Both the position numbers and the translations under genes were made by a program. DNA of 64,000 bases from Variovorax paradoxus NBRC 15149. Its GTDB lineage: Bacteria; Pseudomonadota; Gammaproteobacteria; Burkholderiales; Burkholderiaceae_C. The DNA is taken from NCBI RefSeq assembly GCF_001591365.1, contig NZ_BCUT01000007.1:558001-622000 (forward strand), given 5' to 3'. Positions 26,863 to 35,217 of the stretch are shown here, piece after piece (position 1 is the stretch's first letter; each line of letters starts with the position of its first letter). The notes below the pieces were generated by a model. The model made no database searches. It had not been told where the DNA came from and saw only the letters and a list, made by a program, of their open reading frames with translations.

Positions 26863-27771
26863 TCAGCCCTTGCGGCGCGTCACCACCACGGTGGCTTCGA
26901 GGCCGTCGTAGGCCTCGGCATCGCCATACCAGCTGCCCGAGATCGGCGCGGCCTGTGCCGGGTCGCGCGTGACGCCGACGCGGATCAGCTGGCCGCTGCC
27001 CATGAGGTTGTTGGTGGGATCGAAGGCGAGCCAGCCGATGCCCGGCAGGTAGGCCTGCAGCCAGGCGTGCGTGGTGCCGGCGCCGGTCATCGATTCGCCG
27101 GGCGCCTGGGCCGCGCGGTCGAGCGCGGCGTCGTACAGGTAGCCCGAGACGAAGCGCGTGGCAATGCCCAGGCGCCGTGCGGCCTCCATCATCAGGAGCG
27201 CGTAGTCGCGGCAGCTGCCGCTGCCCAGCGCCAGTGTTTGCAGCGGCGTCTGCGTGCCTTCCTCGTCGCGCGCCTTGTATTCGAGGCTCTGGCCGATGTG
27301 CGCGTTCATGCGCGCGAGCACTTCGCGCGTGCTGTTGGGCTGGTCGGTGTGCAGGAACTGGTGGGCCCAGCGGATCAGCGTGCCGTTGGCATCGTCGTCG
27401 TGGTGCGGGCGCAGGTAGTGCTCGAGGTCGAGCCGCTCCTGCACCGAATAGGCGAAGGGCAGGAACTCGGCGGCCGGATCGAGCGCGAGCTGGTCCTGCT
27501 GCGCCGGCACGTGCTCGATGGTGAAGGAGCACACGATGCGCAGCTCCGTGGCCTCGCCCATGGGCTGCACCAGCGCGACCGAGTTCGAATGCGGGTCCTG
27601 GATCAGCCGCGTGAACGACTCGGGGCTCACCTGCAGGTCGGTCGCGAGCACGCGCAGGTCGTGGCTGTCGCGCGGGCGGAACATCACCCGGTGCAGACCG
27701 AAGGTGACCGGCTTCTTGTAGCGGTAGACGGTGGTGTGCGTGATGTCGTATTGGATGGCCATGCGCTGCAT
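26863..27771 (-). CDS. Transglutaminase-like cysteine protease-fold protein
   Basis: 302 residues. The N-terminal beta domain starts ITHTTVYRYKKPV and FRPRDSHDLRV, as in bacterial transglutaminase-like proteins, and the core has the complete triad: Cys187 in GSGSCRDYALL, His235 in THAWLQAYLPG and Asp251 in AFDPTNN. No signal peptide. These proteins are probably peptidases or amidases, and no physiological substrate is established. An ATG three codons in (27762) is an equally possible start; neither has a strong ribosome site. The next gene, mnmC, ends 25 bases upstream on the same strand. Confidence 0.87.
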   Translation of the reverse strand: MQRMAIQYDITHTTVYRYKKPVTFGLHRVMFRPRDSHDLRVLATDLQVSPESFTRLIQDPHSNSVALVQPMGEATELRIVCSFTIEHVPAQQDQLALDPAAEFLPFAYSVQERLDLEHYLRPHHDDDANGTLIRWAHQFLHTDQPNSTREVLARMNAHIGQSLEYKARDEEGTQTPLQTLALGSGSCRDYALLMMEAARRLGIATRFVSGYLYDAALDRAAQAPGESMTGAGTTHAWLQAYLPGIGWLAFDPTNNLMGSGQLIRVGVTRDPAQAAPISGSWYGDAEAYDGLEATVVVTRRKG

Positions 27772-27795
27772 TCTGGGGCCTTGGCGCGGTAGCGC

Positions 27796-29658
27796 CTACG
27801 CTTGCGTTCGCGCGGTCGAGAGCGCCTTGGCCAGGTTGGCCGGCAGCGGCAGCGGTTCGCCATGCCATTGCGCGGCCAGCAGTTCGGCGCACAGGGCCGC
27901 GAAGCTCAGGCCGCGCGAGCCCAGCGCGGTGCAGGCCCAGGGACTTGGCGCACCGGCTGCACCATCGGCATCGAGCGGGCCGACCAGAGGGCGGCGGTCG
28001 CCCGATGCGCAGCGCACGCCGACCCAGGCGTGGACCTGGCCCCGATCGAAGCTCGCGGCCAGTGCGGCGGCCGCGGCGGGGTGCAGCCGCTCCAGGCGCT
28101 CGCGGTTGGCGGCGGCATCGGCGCCGTTCGCCTCGAGATTGGTGCTGTCGCGGTCGAAGGTGGCGCCGGCCAGCCAGAGCTGGGTGCCGTCGCCGGCGGC
28201 GGGTACGTGCGCGATCAGGTGGCCGTCGCCATTGACGGGTGTCGGGGGCAGCCCGTCATCCGCCGCCATCGCGCCCCACATGACTTGGCCGCGCACGGGC
28301 TGCAGCGGAAGCCCCGGTGCGAAGCGGCCCGATTCGAAGCCCGCGGCGATCACCACACGCTCCGCCTCCGCCAGCAGCCGGTCCGCCGCATCGAACAGCT
28401 GCCACGTGCCGCCGCCTTGCGCCATCCGTGCGACCCGTGCGTTGCCGCGGAACTCGATCCCCGGCCCGCGCAGCCAGGCCGTGATCAGCCGCTGCGGCCG
28501 CACCCAGCCCGCGCGCGCATGCCAGAGGGCCGGTGCATCGGCCGGCAAGCGGGCCTCTGCCAATTGCGCGGCGCTTGCGGGCCACGATTCATTGGGGCCG
28601 CTGTCGCTCCACCCGGCGGGCACGCGCGTGTCCCCCTCGGGCCGGCGCTCCAGCACGCCGCTGGCGCGCCAATCGCGGCCTTCCTCCAGCAGGCGTTCCA
28701 GTTCATGCCAGGTCGCGCGGATGCCGGCGCGCGTGAGCCGCGACAGCAGGGCGTCGTCTGGCGAGACATGCGGCGCCATCACGCCGACCGGCAGTCCGGA
28801 CGCACCGGCGGCCGGACGTTCGGCCGCATCGAGCACCGTGACCTGCCATCCGCGCCGTGCCAGGCTGGCGGCCACGGCCGCGCCGGCCAGCCCGGCGCCG
28901 ATCACGGCGCAGCGGCCCGGTGCTTCGAGTTGCTCGGGCGCGGGGCCACGGCGGCGCACCGTCCAGGCCGGCGCGAACACGCCGGCGAGGCAGTCGCGCT
29001 TGGGCGGCAGTCCTGGCCGCCTTTCGAGCTGGAAACCGTTCTGCGAGAGCGCATCGCGCACCGCACGCGCATAGGTCCAGGTGGCAAGGCCCGTGCCCTG
29101 GCGCGCAAAGCGCGACACCGCCTTCAGCGTGTCGGGCGACCACATGGCGGGGTTCTGCTGCGGGCTGAAGCCGTCCAGGAAGAGGCTGTCGGCCTCGAAG
29201 CGCTGGGCGCGCAGCATCGGCTGCACGTCGCCGATGCACAGCGTGAGCAGCACGCGGCCGGCGTCGAAGGCCAGCCGGTGAAAGCCCGGCAGCAGCCCGT
29301 GCCACTGCGCGGCCAGTTGCTCGGCCAGCGGCATCAGCTCGGGGTAGGCCCCGGCGGCGCGCAGCAGGTCTTCAGGGCCGACCGGGTACGCCTCGATGGA
29401 GACGTAGTGCAGCATCCGCGGCCGGTTCGCATCCGCGCGCCAGGCCTGCCAGCTTGTCAGGAAATTGAGGCCGAGCCCGAATCCGGTTTCGAGAATCCGC
29501 CATTGCGGCCGCCCGGACCAGGCGCCGGGCAGGCCGCAGCCGCCCAGGAACACGTGGCGCGACTGCGCCAGCGCCCCGGTTTCGGTGTGATAGATGTCTC
29601 CGAAGCGCTCGCTCAACGGCACGCCGTCGGCGCGCCAGGCGACGGGCTCGGCGGCCAA
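27796..29658 (-). CDS. mnmC: Bifunctional tRNA 5-(carboxymethyl)aminomethyl-2-thiouridine oxidase/methyltransferase MnmC
   Basis: Completes the mnm5s2U34 wobble modification: the C-terminal flavin domain removes carboxymethyl and the N-terminal domain methylates with SAM. In 620 residues: FGDIYHTETGALAQSRHVFLGG near residue 20, ILETGFGLGLNFLTSW (SAM loop), SLFLDGFSPQQNPAMW, then the FAD fold RCAVIGAGLAGAAVAASLARRGWQVTVLD at about 250. Near full family length. It is 7 bases after yggX and probably cotranscribed. Confidence 0.95.
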   Translation of the reverse strand: MAAEPVAWRADGVPLSERFGDIYHTETGALAQSRHVFLGGCGLPGAWSGRPQWRILETGFGLGLNFLTSWQAWRADANRPRMLHYVSIEAYPVGPEDLLRAAGAYPELMPLAEQLAAQWHGLLPGFHRLAFDAGRVLLTLCIGDVQPMLRAQRFEADSLFLDGFSPQQNPAMWSPDTLKAVSRFARQGTGLATWTYARAVRDALSQNGFQLERRPGLPPKRDCLAGVFAPAWTVRRRGPAPEQLEAPGRCAVIGAGLAGAAVAASLARRGWQVTVLDAAERPAAGASGLPVGVMAPHVSPDDALLSRLTRAGIRATWHELERLLEEGRDWRASGVLERRPEGDTRVPAGWSDSGPNESWPASAAQLAEARLPADAPALWHARAGWVRPQRLITAWLRGPGIEFRGNARVARMAQGGGTWQLFDAADRLLAEAERVVIAAGFESGRFAPGLPLQPVRGQVMWGAMAADDGLPPTPVNGDGHLIAHVPAAGDGTQLWLAGATFDRDSTNLEANGADAAANRERLERLHPAAAAALAASFDRGQVHAWVGVRCASGDRRPLVGPLDADGAAGAPSPWACTALGSRGLSFAALCAELLAAQWHGEPLPLPANLAKALSTARTQA

Positions 29659-29665
29659 GACGGGC

Positions 29666-29938
29666 TCAGTTCGAGGGGGGGACGTAGCCCTGCGCGACGT
29701 CGGCGCCTTCGCCGAAGAAGTGCTTTTCCATCTGGCGGGCCAGGTACTGGCGGGCGCGCAGATCGGCCAGGTTCAGCCGGTTTTCGTTGACCAGCATGGT
29801 CTGCTGCTTGAGCCAGGCGGCCCAGGCTTCCTTGCTGACGTTTTCCCACAGGCGCTTGCCTAATTCCCCGGGATAGGGCGGGAAGTCGAGCCCTTCGGCT
29901 TCTTTGCCGAGCTTGATGCACTGAACCATGCGTGCCAT
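29666..29938 (-). CDS. yggX: YggX Fe(2+)-trafficking / oxidative-damage protection protein
   Basis: 90-residue cytosolic protein. The family sequence is complete: MVQCIKLGKEAEGLDFPPYPGELGKR with conserved Cys7, WAAWLKQQTMLVNENRLNL, and the C-terminal ARQYLARQMEKHFFGEG. YggX protects Fe-S enzymes from superoxide in enteric bacteria. First gene of yggX-mnmC; the start follows AGAGGCAATC-type weak ribosome signal. Confidence 0.95.
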   Translation of the reverse strand: MARMVQCIKLGKEAEGLDFPPYPGELGKRLWENVSKEAWAAWLKQQTMLVNENRLNLADLRARQYLARQMEKHFFGEGADVAQGYVPPSN

Positions 29939-30025
29939 TTTTGATTGCCTCTGGTGGGGAAAGCGGTTGCTTAGTTGATTTGGCTATTTAGAACTGAAAA
30001 CTCGGTCGTTCCAGTTTCTATATGT

Positions 30026-30040
30026 CGTATTGAGAATACG
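30026..30040. promoter_or_regulatory. 15-bp dyad upstream of sbp
   Basis: CGTATT-GAG-AATACG is a perfect 6-bp inverted repeat 36 bases before the sbp start, in an AT-rich stretch (29970-30060) that must hold the promoter. It could be an operator or a short leader hairpin. No regulator can be named from it. Confidence 0.35.
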
Positions 30041-30075
30041 CAGCTTCATTGATATGCCTTTTTGAGCAAGACACC

Positions 30076-31113
30076 ATGAGCCTTCGCCGCGACTTTATCA
30101 AGCTTTCCCTGGGTGCCGGCGTGGCCGGTGCCATGGCCCTGACGGCATTGCCGTCGTTCGCGCAGGGCGCGGCCCCCGTGACGCTGCTCAACGTGTCGTA
30201 CGACCCGACGCGCGAGCTCTACGTGGACTACAACCGCGCCTTCGCCAAATACTGGAAGGGCAAGACCGGCCAGGACGTGACCATCAAGCAGTCGCACGGC
30301 GGCTCGGGCAAGCAGGCGCGCTCGATCATCGACGGCATCGATGCCGACGTTGCCACGCTGGCGCTGGGTGGCGACATCGACGCGCTCGCCACGCACGGCG
30401 GCCTCGTCAAGGCCGACTGGCAAAAGCGCCTGCCGCAGAACTCGGCGCCCTATACCTCGACCATCGTGTTCCTGGTCAAGAAGGGCAATCCCAAGGGCCT
30501 GAAGGACTGGGACGACCTCGTGAAACCCGGCGTGCAGGTGATCACGCCCAACCCCAAGACCTCCGGCGGCGCGCGCTGGAACTACCTGGCTGCCTGGGAA
30601 TTCGCCAAGCGCAAGTACGGCAGCGACGCCAAGGCCAAGGAATACATCGGCAGCCTGTTCAAGAACGTTCCGGTGCTCGATGCCGGCGCGCGTGGCGCCA
30701 CCATCACCTTCGTGCAGCGCGGCGTGGGCGACGTGCTGCTGGCCTGGGAGAACGAAGCCTTCCTGGCGCTGAAGGAATTCGGCGCCGAGAAGTTCGAGAT
30801 CGTGGTGCCGTCGATCTCGATCCTGGCCGAGCCCACCGTGGCGGTGGTCGACAAGGTGGTCGACAAGAAGGGCACCCGCGCGGTGGCCGAGGAATACCTC
30901 AAGTACCTGTATTCGGACGAAGGCCAGGACATTGCCGGCCGCAACTTCTACCGCCCGACCTCGGAAAAGGCCAAGGCCAAGTACGACAAGCAGTTTCCCA
31001 AGCTCACGCTGGTAACCATCGACCAGGCCTTCGGCGGCTGGGCCAAGGCCGACAAGGAGCACTTTGCCGACGGCGCTTCGTTCGACCAGATCTACACGGC
31101 CAAGCAGAAGTAA
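30076..31113 (+). CDS. sbp: Sulfate/thiosulfate-binding protein (Sbp), Tat-type signal
   Basis: 345-residue periplasmic sulfate receptor. The signal MSLRRDFIKLSLGAGVAGAM carries a canonical RRDFIK twin-arginine motif. The mature domain has LLNVSYDPTRELYVDYNRAF and QSHGGSGKQARSIIDGIDADV, the anion-binding pattern of Sbp/CysP. The mature part contains no Met and no Cys. Start at 30076 was chosen because it begins the Tat signal. It has no permease of its own here; the CysTWA channel lies 16.5 kb away beside a paralogous receptor. It leads the ssu gene group, 49 bases before ssuE. Confidence 0.93.
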   Translation: MSLRRDFIKLSLGAGVAGAMALTALPSFAQGAAPVTLLNVSYDPTRELYVDYNRAFAKYWKGKTGQDVTIKQSHGGSGKQARSIIDGIDADVATLALGGDIDALATHGGLVKADWQKRLPQNSAPYTSTIVFLVKKGNPKGLKDWDDLVKPGVQVITPNPKTSGGARWNYLAAWEFAKRKYGSDAKAKEYIGSLFKNVPVLDAGARGATITFVQRGVGDVLLAWENEAFLALKEFGAEKFEIVVPSISILAEPTVAVVDKVVDKKGTRAVAEEYLKYLYSDEGQDIAGRNFYRPTSEKAKAKYDKQFPKLTLVTIDQAFGGWAKADKEHFADGASFDQIYTAKQK

Positions 31114-31162
31114 TCCGCCTCGCACCTCGAAGCGAAATCCCGAAGAAAACCGAAAGTCCCCT

Positions 31163-31747
31163 GTGTCCGTTCTCCTGATTGCCGGCAGTCCCTCCGCACC
31201 TTCGCGTTCCAGCGCATTGCTCGAGGCCGTGGGCGAGCGGCTGGCCGGCCGCAGCGCGCGCATCGAGCGGCTCGCGATCCGCGACCTGCCGGCCCAGGCG
31301 CTGCTGCTGGCGGACTGGAACCATCCGGCCATCGAGCGCGCGATTGCGCAGGTGGCGCATGCGCGCGTGGTCGTGGTGGCGACGCCGGTCTACAAGGCCG
31401 CCTACAGCGGCGTGCTGAAGGTTTTTCTCGACCTGCTGGCGCAGAACGCGCTCAAGGGCAAGACCGTGCTGCCGCTGGCCACCGGCGGCAGCCCGCACCA
31501 CATGCTCGCGCTCGACTACGCGTTGCGGCCGGTGCTGCATGCGCTGTCGGCGCGCCACATCCTGCCGGGCGTCTACGCGACCGATTCGCAGATCACACTC
31601 ACGCCCGAGAACGCCTACCAGGTGCATGCCGACCTGGCCGAGCGGCTCAACGAGGCCGTCGAGGTGCTCGCGACCGAAGGGCTGAAGCTGCCTGCCACGC
31701 ACGGCTTCGAGCCCGTGCCGTTCTCCAGGGTGCGATGTAGTGTCTAG
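31163..31747 (+). CDS. ssuE: NADPH-dependent FMN reductase SsuE
   Basis: Supplies reduced FMN to the SsuD monooxygenase. With a GTG start at 31163 the product is 194 residues, the usual length, and opens SVLLIAGSPSAPSRSSALL, the flavodoxin-like phosphate loop. TPVYKAAYSGVLKVFLDLL and PLATGGSPHHMLALDYALRPVL are SsuE hallmarks. A longer in-frame extension overlaps sbp and is not supported. Only one internal Met and one Cys (at the C-terminus) are present. The next reading frame in the group is a 44-residue peptide. Confidence 0.92.
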   Translation: MSVLLIAGSPSAPSRSSALLEAVGERLAGRSARIERLAIRDLPAQALLLADWNHPAIERAIAQVAHARVVVVATPVYKAAYSGVLKVFLDLLAQNALKGKTVLPLATGGSPHHMLALDYALRPVLHALSARHILPGVYATDSQITLTPENAYQVHADLAERLNEAVEVLATEGLKLPATHGFEPVPFSRVRCSV

Positions 31748-31865
31748 AACGGGTTCTTGATCGAACCCGAGTCCGGCCAGCCCCATTCCTGTTCCCGTTT
31801 TTGAAGTCGCGTCTTGCGCGGCCAGGGCGCAGCCTTGCCCGAAGTTTTTGCACAAGGAATCACGC

Positions 31866-32000
31866 ATGAACCCCGTTGCCACCGAAGACTCCGCGCTCGA
31901 CGCGCAGCCCCGCTCCATCTGGAAGGCGCTGCGGGACCTGGCCATCAGCACGATCGTGGTGACCGCCATCGCGCTCATCGTCGGCTTCATTTCGGCCTGA
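31866..32000 (+). CDS. 44-residue single-helix membrane peptide in the ssu group
   Basis: Small gene not recognised as any known family. The sequence begins MNPVATEDSALDAQPRSIW, has a Lys/Arg pair (KALR), then one membrane helix of about 20 residues (LAISTIVVTAIALIVGFISA) at the very C-terminus. A good ribosome site (AAGGA, 8 bases upstream) and placement between ssuE and ssuA, same strand, support it as real. It contains no internal Met or Cys, like its neighbours. An N-in anchored peptide could attach to the transporter or a soluble enzyme; function unknown. Confidence 0.65.
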   Translation: MNPVATEDSALDAQPRSIWKALRDLAISTIVVTAIALIVGFISA

Positions 32001-32041
32001 GGCCGCCTGCATCCGCATCCGCATTCGAAAAGGACGAGTCC

Positions 32042-33001
32042 ATGACTTCCATCTCCATCCCGCGCCGCCGCCTGCTGCAGGGCGCCGCTGCCGCCGCAAT
32101 CGCATTGCCTTCCTTCGCCGCGCTGGCCCAGGCGCCGGCGCGGCAGCTGCGCATCGGCCACCAGAAGGGCGCCCTCAGCATTCTCAAGGGCCGCGGCACG
32201 CTCGAGAAGCGGCTGGCGCCGCTCGGCGTGGCCGTGAAGTGGACCGAGTTCACCGCCGGCCCCGTGCAGCTCGAAGCCCTGAACGTCGGCTCCATCGATT
32301 TCGGCGATGTGGGCGAGGCGCCGCCGATCTTCGCGCAGGCCGCCGGCGCGCCGCTGGCCTACGTGGCCACCACGCTGCCGCGGCCCCAGTCGGAGGCCGT
32401 GCTGGTGCCCAAGGGCTCGGCCATCAGGACCGTGGCCGAGCTGAAGGGAAAGAAGGTCGCGCTCAACAAGGGCTCGAACGTCCACTACTTCATCGCCAAG
32501 CTGATCGAGAAGCACGGCCTTGCCTACAGCGACCTGAACCTCGTCTTCCTGCCGCCGGCCGATGCACGCGCGGCCTTCGAAAAGGGCTCGGTCGATGCCT
32601 GGGTGATCTGGGATCCGTTCCTTGCCGCCGCCGAAAAATCGCTCGAGGCCCGCGTCCTGGCCGACGCGACCGGCGTGGTCGGCAACCGTGGCTACTACTT
32701 CTCGTCGCTCGGCTATGCGGCCAAGAACGCCGACGTGCTGGCCATCGCGATCGAGGAGATCAACAAGGTCGACGTCTGGGGCACCGCCCACAAGGACGAT
32801 CTTGCCGCCGAGTTCGCGGCCCTGTGGGGCCTGCCGAAGCCGGTGGCCGAACTGACGGTGGCACGCGCGGCCTACGGGACCAGTCCCATCAGCAAGGCCG
32901 TGCTCGCCGAGCAGCAGAAGATCGCGGACACCTTCTTCGACCTGAAGCTGATCCCCCGAAGGATCAGCGTGCTCGAGGCCGCCGCGGCGGGCATCGCGTG
33001 A
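32042..33001 (+). CDS. ssuA: Aliphatic sulfonate-binding protein SsuA, copy 1
   Basis: 319-residue periplasmic sulfonate receptor. The RRR-containing signal (PRRRLLQGAAAAAIALPSFAALAQA) may use Tat. Family blocks: LRIGHQKGALSILKGRGTLEKRL, VGSIDFGDVGEAPPIFAQAAG, ELKGKKVALNKGSNVHYF and AAFEKGSVDAWVIWDPFLAAAE. It contains no internal Met and no Cys over its full length. A paralogue lies at 35218. Start at 32042 defines the signal; 41 bases after the small membrane peptide. Confidence 0.94.
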   Translation: MTSISIPRRRLLQGAAAAAIALPSFAALAQAPARQLRIGHQKGALSILKGRGTLEKRLAPLGVAVKWTEFTAGPVQLEALNVGSIDFGDVGEAPPIFAQAAGAPLAYVATTLPRPQSEAVLVPKGSAIRTVAELKGKKVALNKGSNVHYFIAKLIEKHGLAYSDLNLVFLPPADARAAFEKGSVDAWVIWDPFLAAAEKSLEARVLADATGVVGNRGYYFSSLGYAAKNADVLAIAIEEINKVDVWGTAHKDDLAAEFAALWGLPKPVAELTVARAAYGTSPISKAVLAEQQKIADTFFDLKLIPRRISVLEAAAAGIA

Positions 33002-33147
33002 TGCCGGAAGCCTTGCGCGAGCGCGCCGCCCGCGTGCTCGCCACGACCACGCGCGCCTGGGGCCTTGCCGAGCGGCGCGTCCGCACCGCATCGCCGCGCT
33101 CGCGCTGCGCGCTGCCCCGCGTGCGCGGCGCCTTGTTCGCGATCTGA
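33001..33147 (+). CDS. Possible 48-residue Arg-rich peptide coupled to ssuA
   Basis: The frame starts at the ssuA stop (TGATG) and ends 22 bases before ssuD. It is rich in Arg and Ala and has one Cys; no domain or hydrophobic segment was recognised. Codon use resembles coding sequence, but high-GC DNA often gives such frames, so it may be only a leader or spacer. Confidence 0.25.
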   Translation: MPEALRERAARVLATTTRAWGLAERRVRTASPRSRCALPRVRGALFAI

Positions 33148-33169
33148 CGCAGCACCACCGAAAGACGAC

Positions 33170-34339
33170 ATGCAGATATTCTGGTTTCTCCCCACCCATG
33201 GCGACAGCCGCTATCTCGGCACCAGCGAAGGTGCGCGGCCCATCGACCTGGCCTACCTGCAGCAGATCGCGGGCGCGGCCGACCAGCTCGGCTACGAAGG
33301 CGTGCTGATTCCCACCGGCCGCTCCTGCGAAGACCCGTGGGTGATTGCCTCGAGCCTGATCGGCGCGACCAAGAATCTCAAGTTCCTGGTGGCGGTGCGC
33401 CCCGGCCTGCACCAGCCCAGCCTGGCCGCGCGCATGGCCGCGACATTCGACCGCCTCTCGGGCGGCCGCCTGCTCGTGAACCTGGTCACCGGCGGCGACC
33501 AGGCCGAGCTCGAAGGCGATGGCGTGTACCTGGACCATGCGCAGCGCTACGAGCAATCGGCCGAGTTCATCCGCATCTGGCGCGAGATCCTTGCGCGCAG
33601 CCACAGCGGGCAGGCCTTCGACTACGAGGGCCGGCACCTGAGCGTGAAGGGCGCGAAGCTGCTCTATCCGCCGGTGCAGGAGCCTTATCCGCCGGTGTGG
33701 TTCGGCGGCTCGTCGGCCGCCGCGCACGAGCTTGCGGCGGAGCAGGTCGATGCCTATCTCACCTGGGGCGAACCACCCGCCGAGGTGGCCAGGAAGATCG
33801 CCGACGTGCGCAACCGCGCCGCGCGCAAGGGCCGCACGGTGGAGTTCGGCATCCGGCTGCACGTGATCGTGCGCGAGACCGAAGACGCCGCATGGAAGGC
33901 CGCCGAAGAGCTGATCAGCCGCGTCGACGACGAGACCGTGATCCGCGCCCAGGCCGCCTTTGCCCGCATGGATTCCGAAGGCCAGCGCCGCATGGCCGCG
34001 CTGCATGCCGGCGGCGCCAGGCGCTCGCGCGCCGAGCTCGAGATTTCTCCCAACCTCTGGGCCGGCGTCGGCCTGGTGCGCGGCGGCGCGGGCACGGCGC
34101 TGGTGGGCGACCCCAAGACGGTGGCGGCGCGCATCGAGGAATACGCGGCGCTCGGCCTGGACAAATTCATTCTCTCGGGCTACCCGCATCTCGAAGAGGC
34201 CTACCGCTTCGCCGAGCTGGTGTTCCCGCTGCTCTCGCGCAAGGCGCAGTCGCGGCTCGCGGGCGGCTCGCTGAGCGGGCCGTTCGGCGAAGTCGTTGCC
34301 AATCTCGATGCGCCTTCGCGCCTCGCCTCCCAAAGCTAA
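33170..34339 (+). CDS. ssuD: FMNH2-dependent alkanesulfonate monooxygenase SsuD
   Basis: Cleaves alkanesulfonates to aldehyde and sulfite with reduced FMN from SsuE. The 389-residue luciferase-fold sequence starts MQIFWFLPTHGDSRYLGTS and contains GYEGVLIPTGRSCEDPW, FLVAVRPGLHQPSLAARMAATFDRLSGGRLLVNLVTGGD and PPVWFGGSSAAAHELAAEQVDAYLTWGEPP, all diagnostic for SsuD. A single Cys (in GRSCEDP) and few Met residues are present. It sits between the ssuA group and ssuC, 12 bases before ssuC. Confidence 0.96.
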   Translation: MQIFWFLPTHGDSRYLGTSEGARPIDLAYLQQIAGAADQLGYEGVLIPTGRSCEDPWVIASSLIGATKNLKFLVAVRPGLHQPSLAARMAATFDRLSGGRLLVNLVTGGDQAELEGDGVYLDHAQRYEQSAEFIRIWREILARSHSGQAFDYEGRHLSVKGAKLLYPPVQEPYPPVWFGGSSAAAHELAAEQVDAYLTWGEPPAEVARKIADVRNRAARKGRTVEFGIRLHVIVRETEDAAWKAAEELISRVDDETVIRAQAAFARMDSEGQRRMAALHAGGARRSRAELEISPNLWAGVGLVRGGAGTALVGDPKTVAARIEEYAALGLDKFILSGYPHLEEAYRFAELVFPLLSRKAQSRLAGGSLSGPFGEVVANLDAPSRLASQS

Positions 34340-34351
34340 GAAGGATCTCCC

Positions 34352-35206
34352 ATGACGGAACAGGTACAGGAACTGCCGGCGGTCGCGTCTTCTTCGGAAG
34401 AAACCACCGGCGGCGCGTTCAAGGCCTTCGGCGCCAGCGTGGCGGTTCGGCTGGTGCCGTGGCTGGTGCCGGTGGGGCTGATCGTCTTCTGGCAGATCGC
34501 TTCGTCGCTGGGCTGGCTCTCCACGCGGGTGCTGCCGGCGCCGGTGGACGTGGTCAAGGCCGCCTGGGCGCTGGCCGTGTCGGGCGAGCTCTGGACGCAC
34601 GTCAAGGTGAGTGCGGGCCGCGCGCTCGCGGGCCTTGCGATCGGCGGCGGCACGGGGCTGGTGCTGGGCCTTCTGACGGGCTCGGTGAAGTTCTTCGAGA
34701 CGCTGCTCGACTCGACCATCCAGATGGTGCGCAACATCCCCGCGCTGGCGCTGATTCCGCTCGTGATCCTGTGGTTTGGCATCGACGAGTCGGCCAAGCT
34801 GTTCCTGATCTCGGTGTCGGTGTTCTTTCCGATCTACCTCAACACCTTTCACGGCATCCGCAACGTCGATCCGCAGCTGATCGAGATGGGGCGCACCTAC
34901 GGGCTTTCGCGCTGGCAGCTGTACCGCGAGGTGATCCTGCCCGGCGCGCTGTCGTCCATCCTGGTGGGCCTGCGCTTTTCGCTCGGGCTGATGTGGGTGA
35001 TCCTGATCGTGGCCGAAACCATCTCGGCGCAGGCCGGCATCGGCTATCTCACGATGAACGCCCGCGAGTTCCTGCAGACCGACATCGTGCTGGTGGGCAT
35101 CCTCTTGTATGCGCTGCTCGGCAAGCTGGCCGACCTGTTCGCGCGCGGGCTGGAGCAATGGTGGCTGCGCTGGCATCCGGGCTACCAGAAGAAGACGGCG
35201 AAGTGA
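34352..35206 (+). CDS. ssuC: Sulfonate ABC transporter permease SsuC
   Basis: 284-residue inner-membrane channel with about six helices. Typical motifs: WQIASSLGWLSTRVLPAPVDV after the first helix, and the EAA loop IEMGRTYGLSRWQLYREVILPGALSSILVGLRFSLG at about residues 175-210. The charged C-terminus (WWLRWHPGYQKKTAK) is cytoplasmic. No Cys. It is followed after 11 bases by a second ssuA-like receptor and then the ATPase. Confidence 0.94.
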   Translation: MTEQVQELPAVASSSEETTGGAFKAFGASVAVRLVPWLVPVGLIVFWQIASSLGWLSTRVLPAPVDVVKAAWALAVSGELWTHVKVSAGRALAGLAIGGGTGLVLGLLTGSVKFFETLLDSTIQMVRNIPALALIPLVILWFGIDESAKLFLISVSVFFPIYLNTFHGIRNVDPQLIEMGRTYGLSRWQLYREVILPGALSSILVGLRFSLGLMWVILIVAETISAQAGIGYLTMNAREFLQTDIVLVGILLYALLGKLADLFARGLEQWWLRWHPGYQKKTAK

Positions 35207-35217
35207 GGGCAGGGCAC

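Noticed and set aside
31004..35176. Very long antisense frame over the ssu genes (1390 codons)
   Set aside because: It mirrors sbp-ssuE-ssuA-ssuD-ssuC in a GC-rich genome, is rich in Arg/His/Gln with no domain, and the sense genes are unmistakable.
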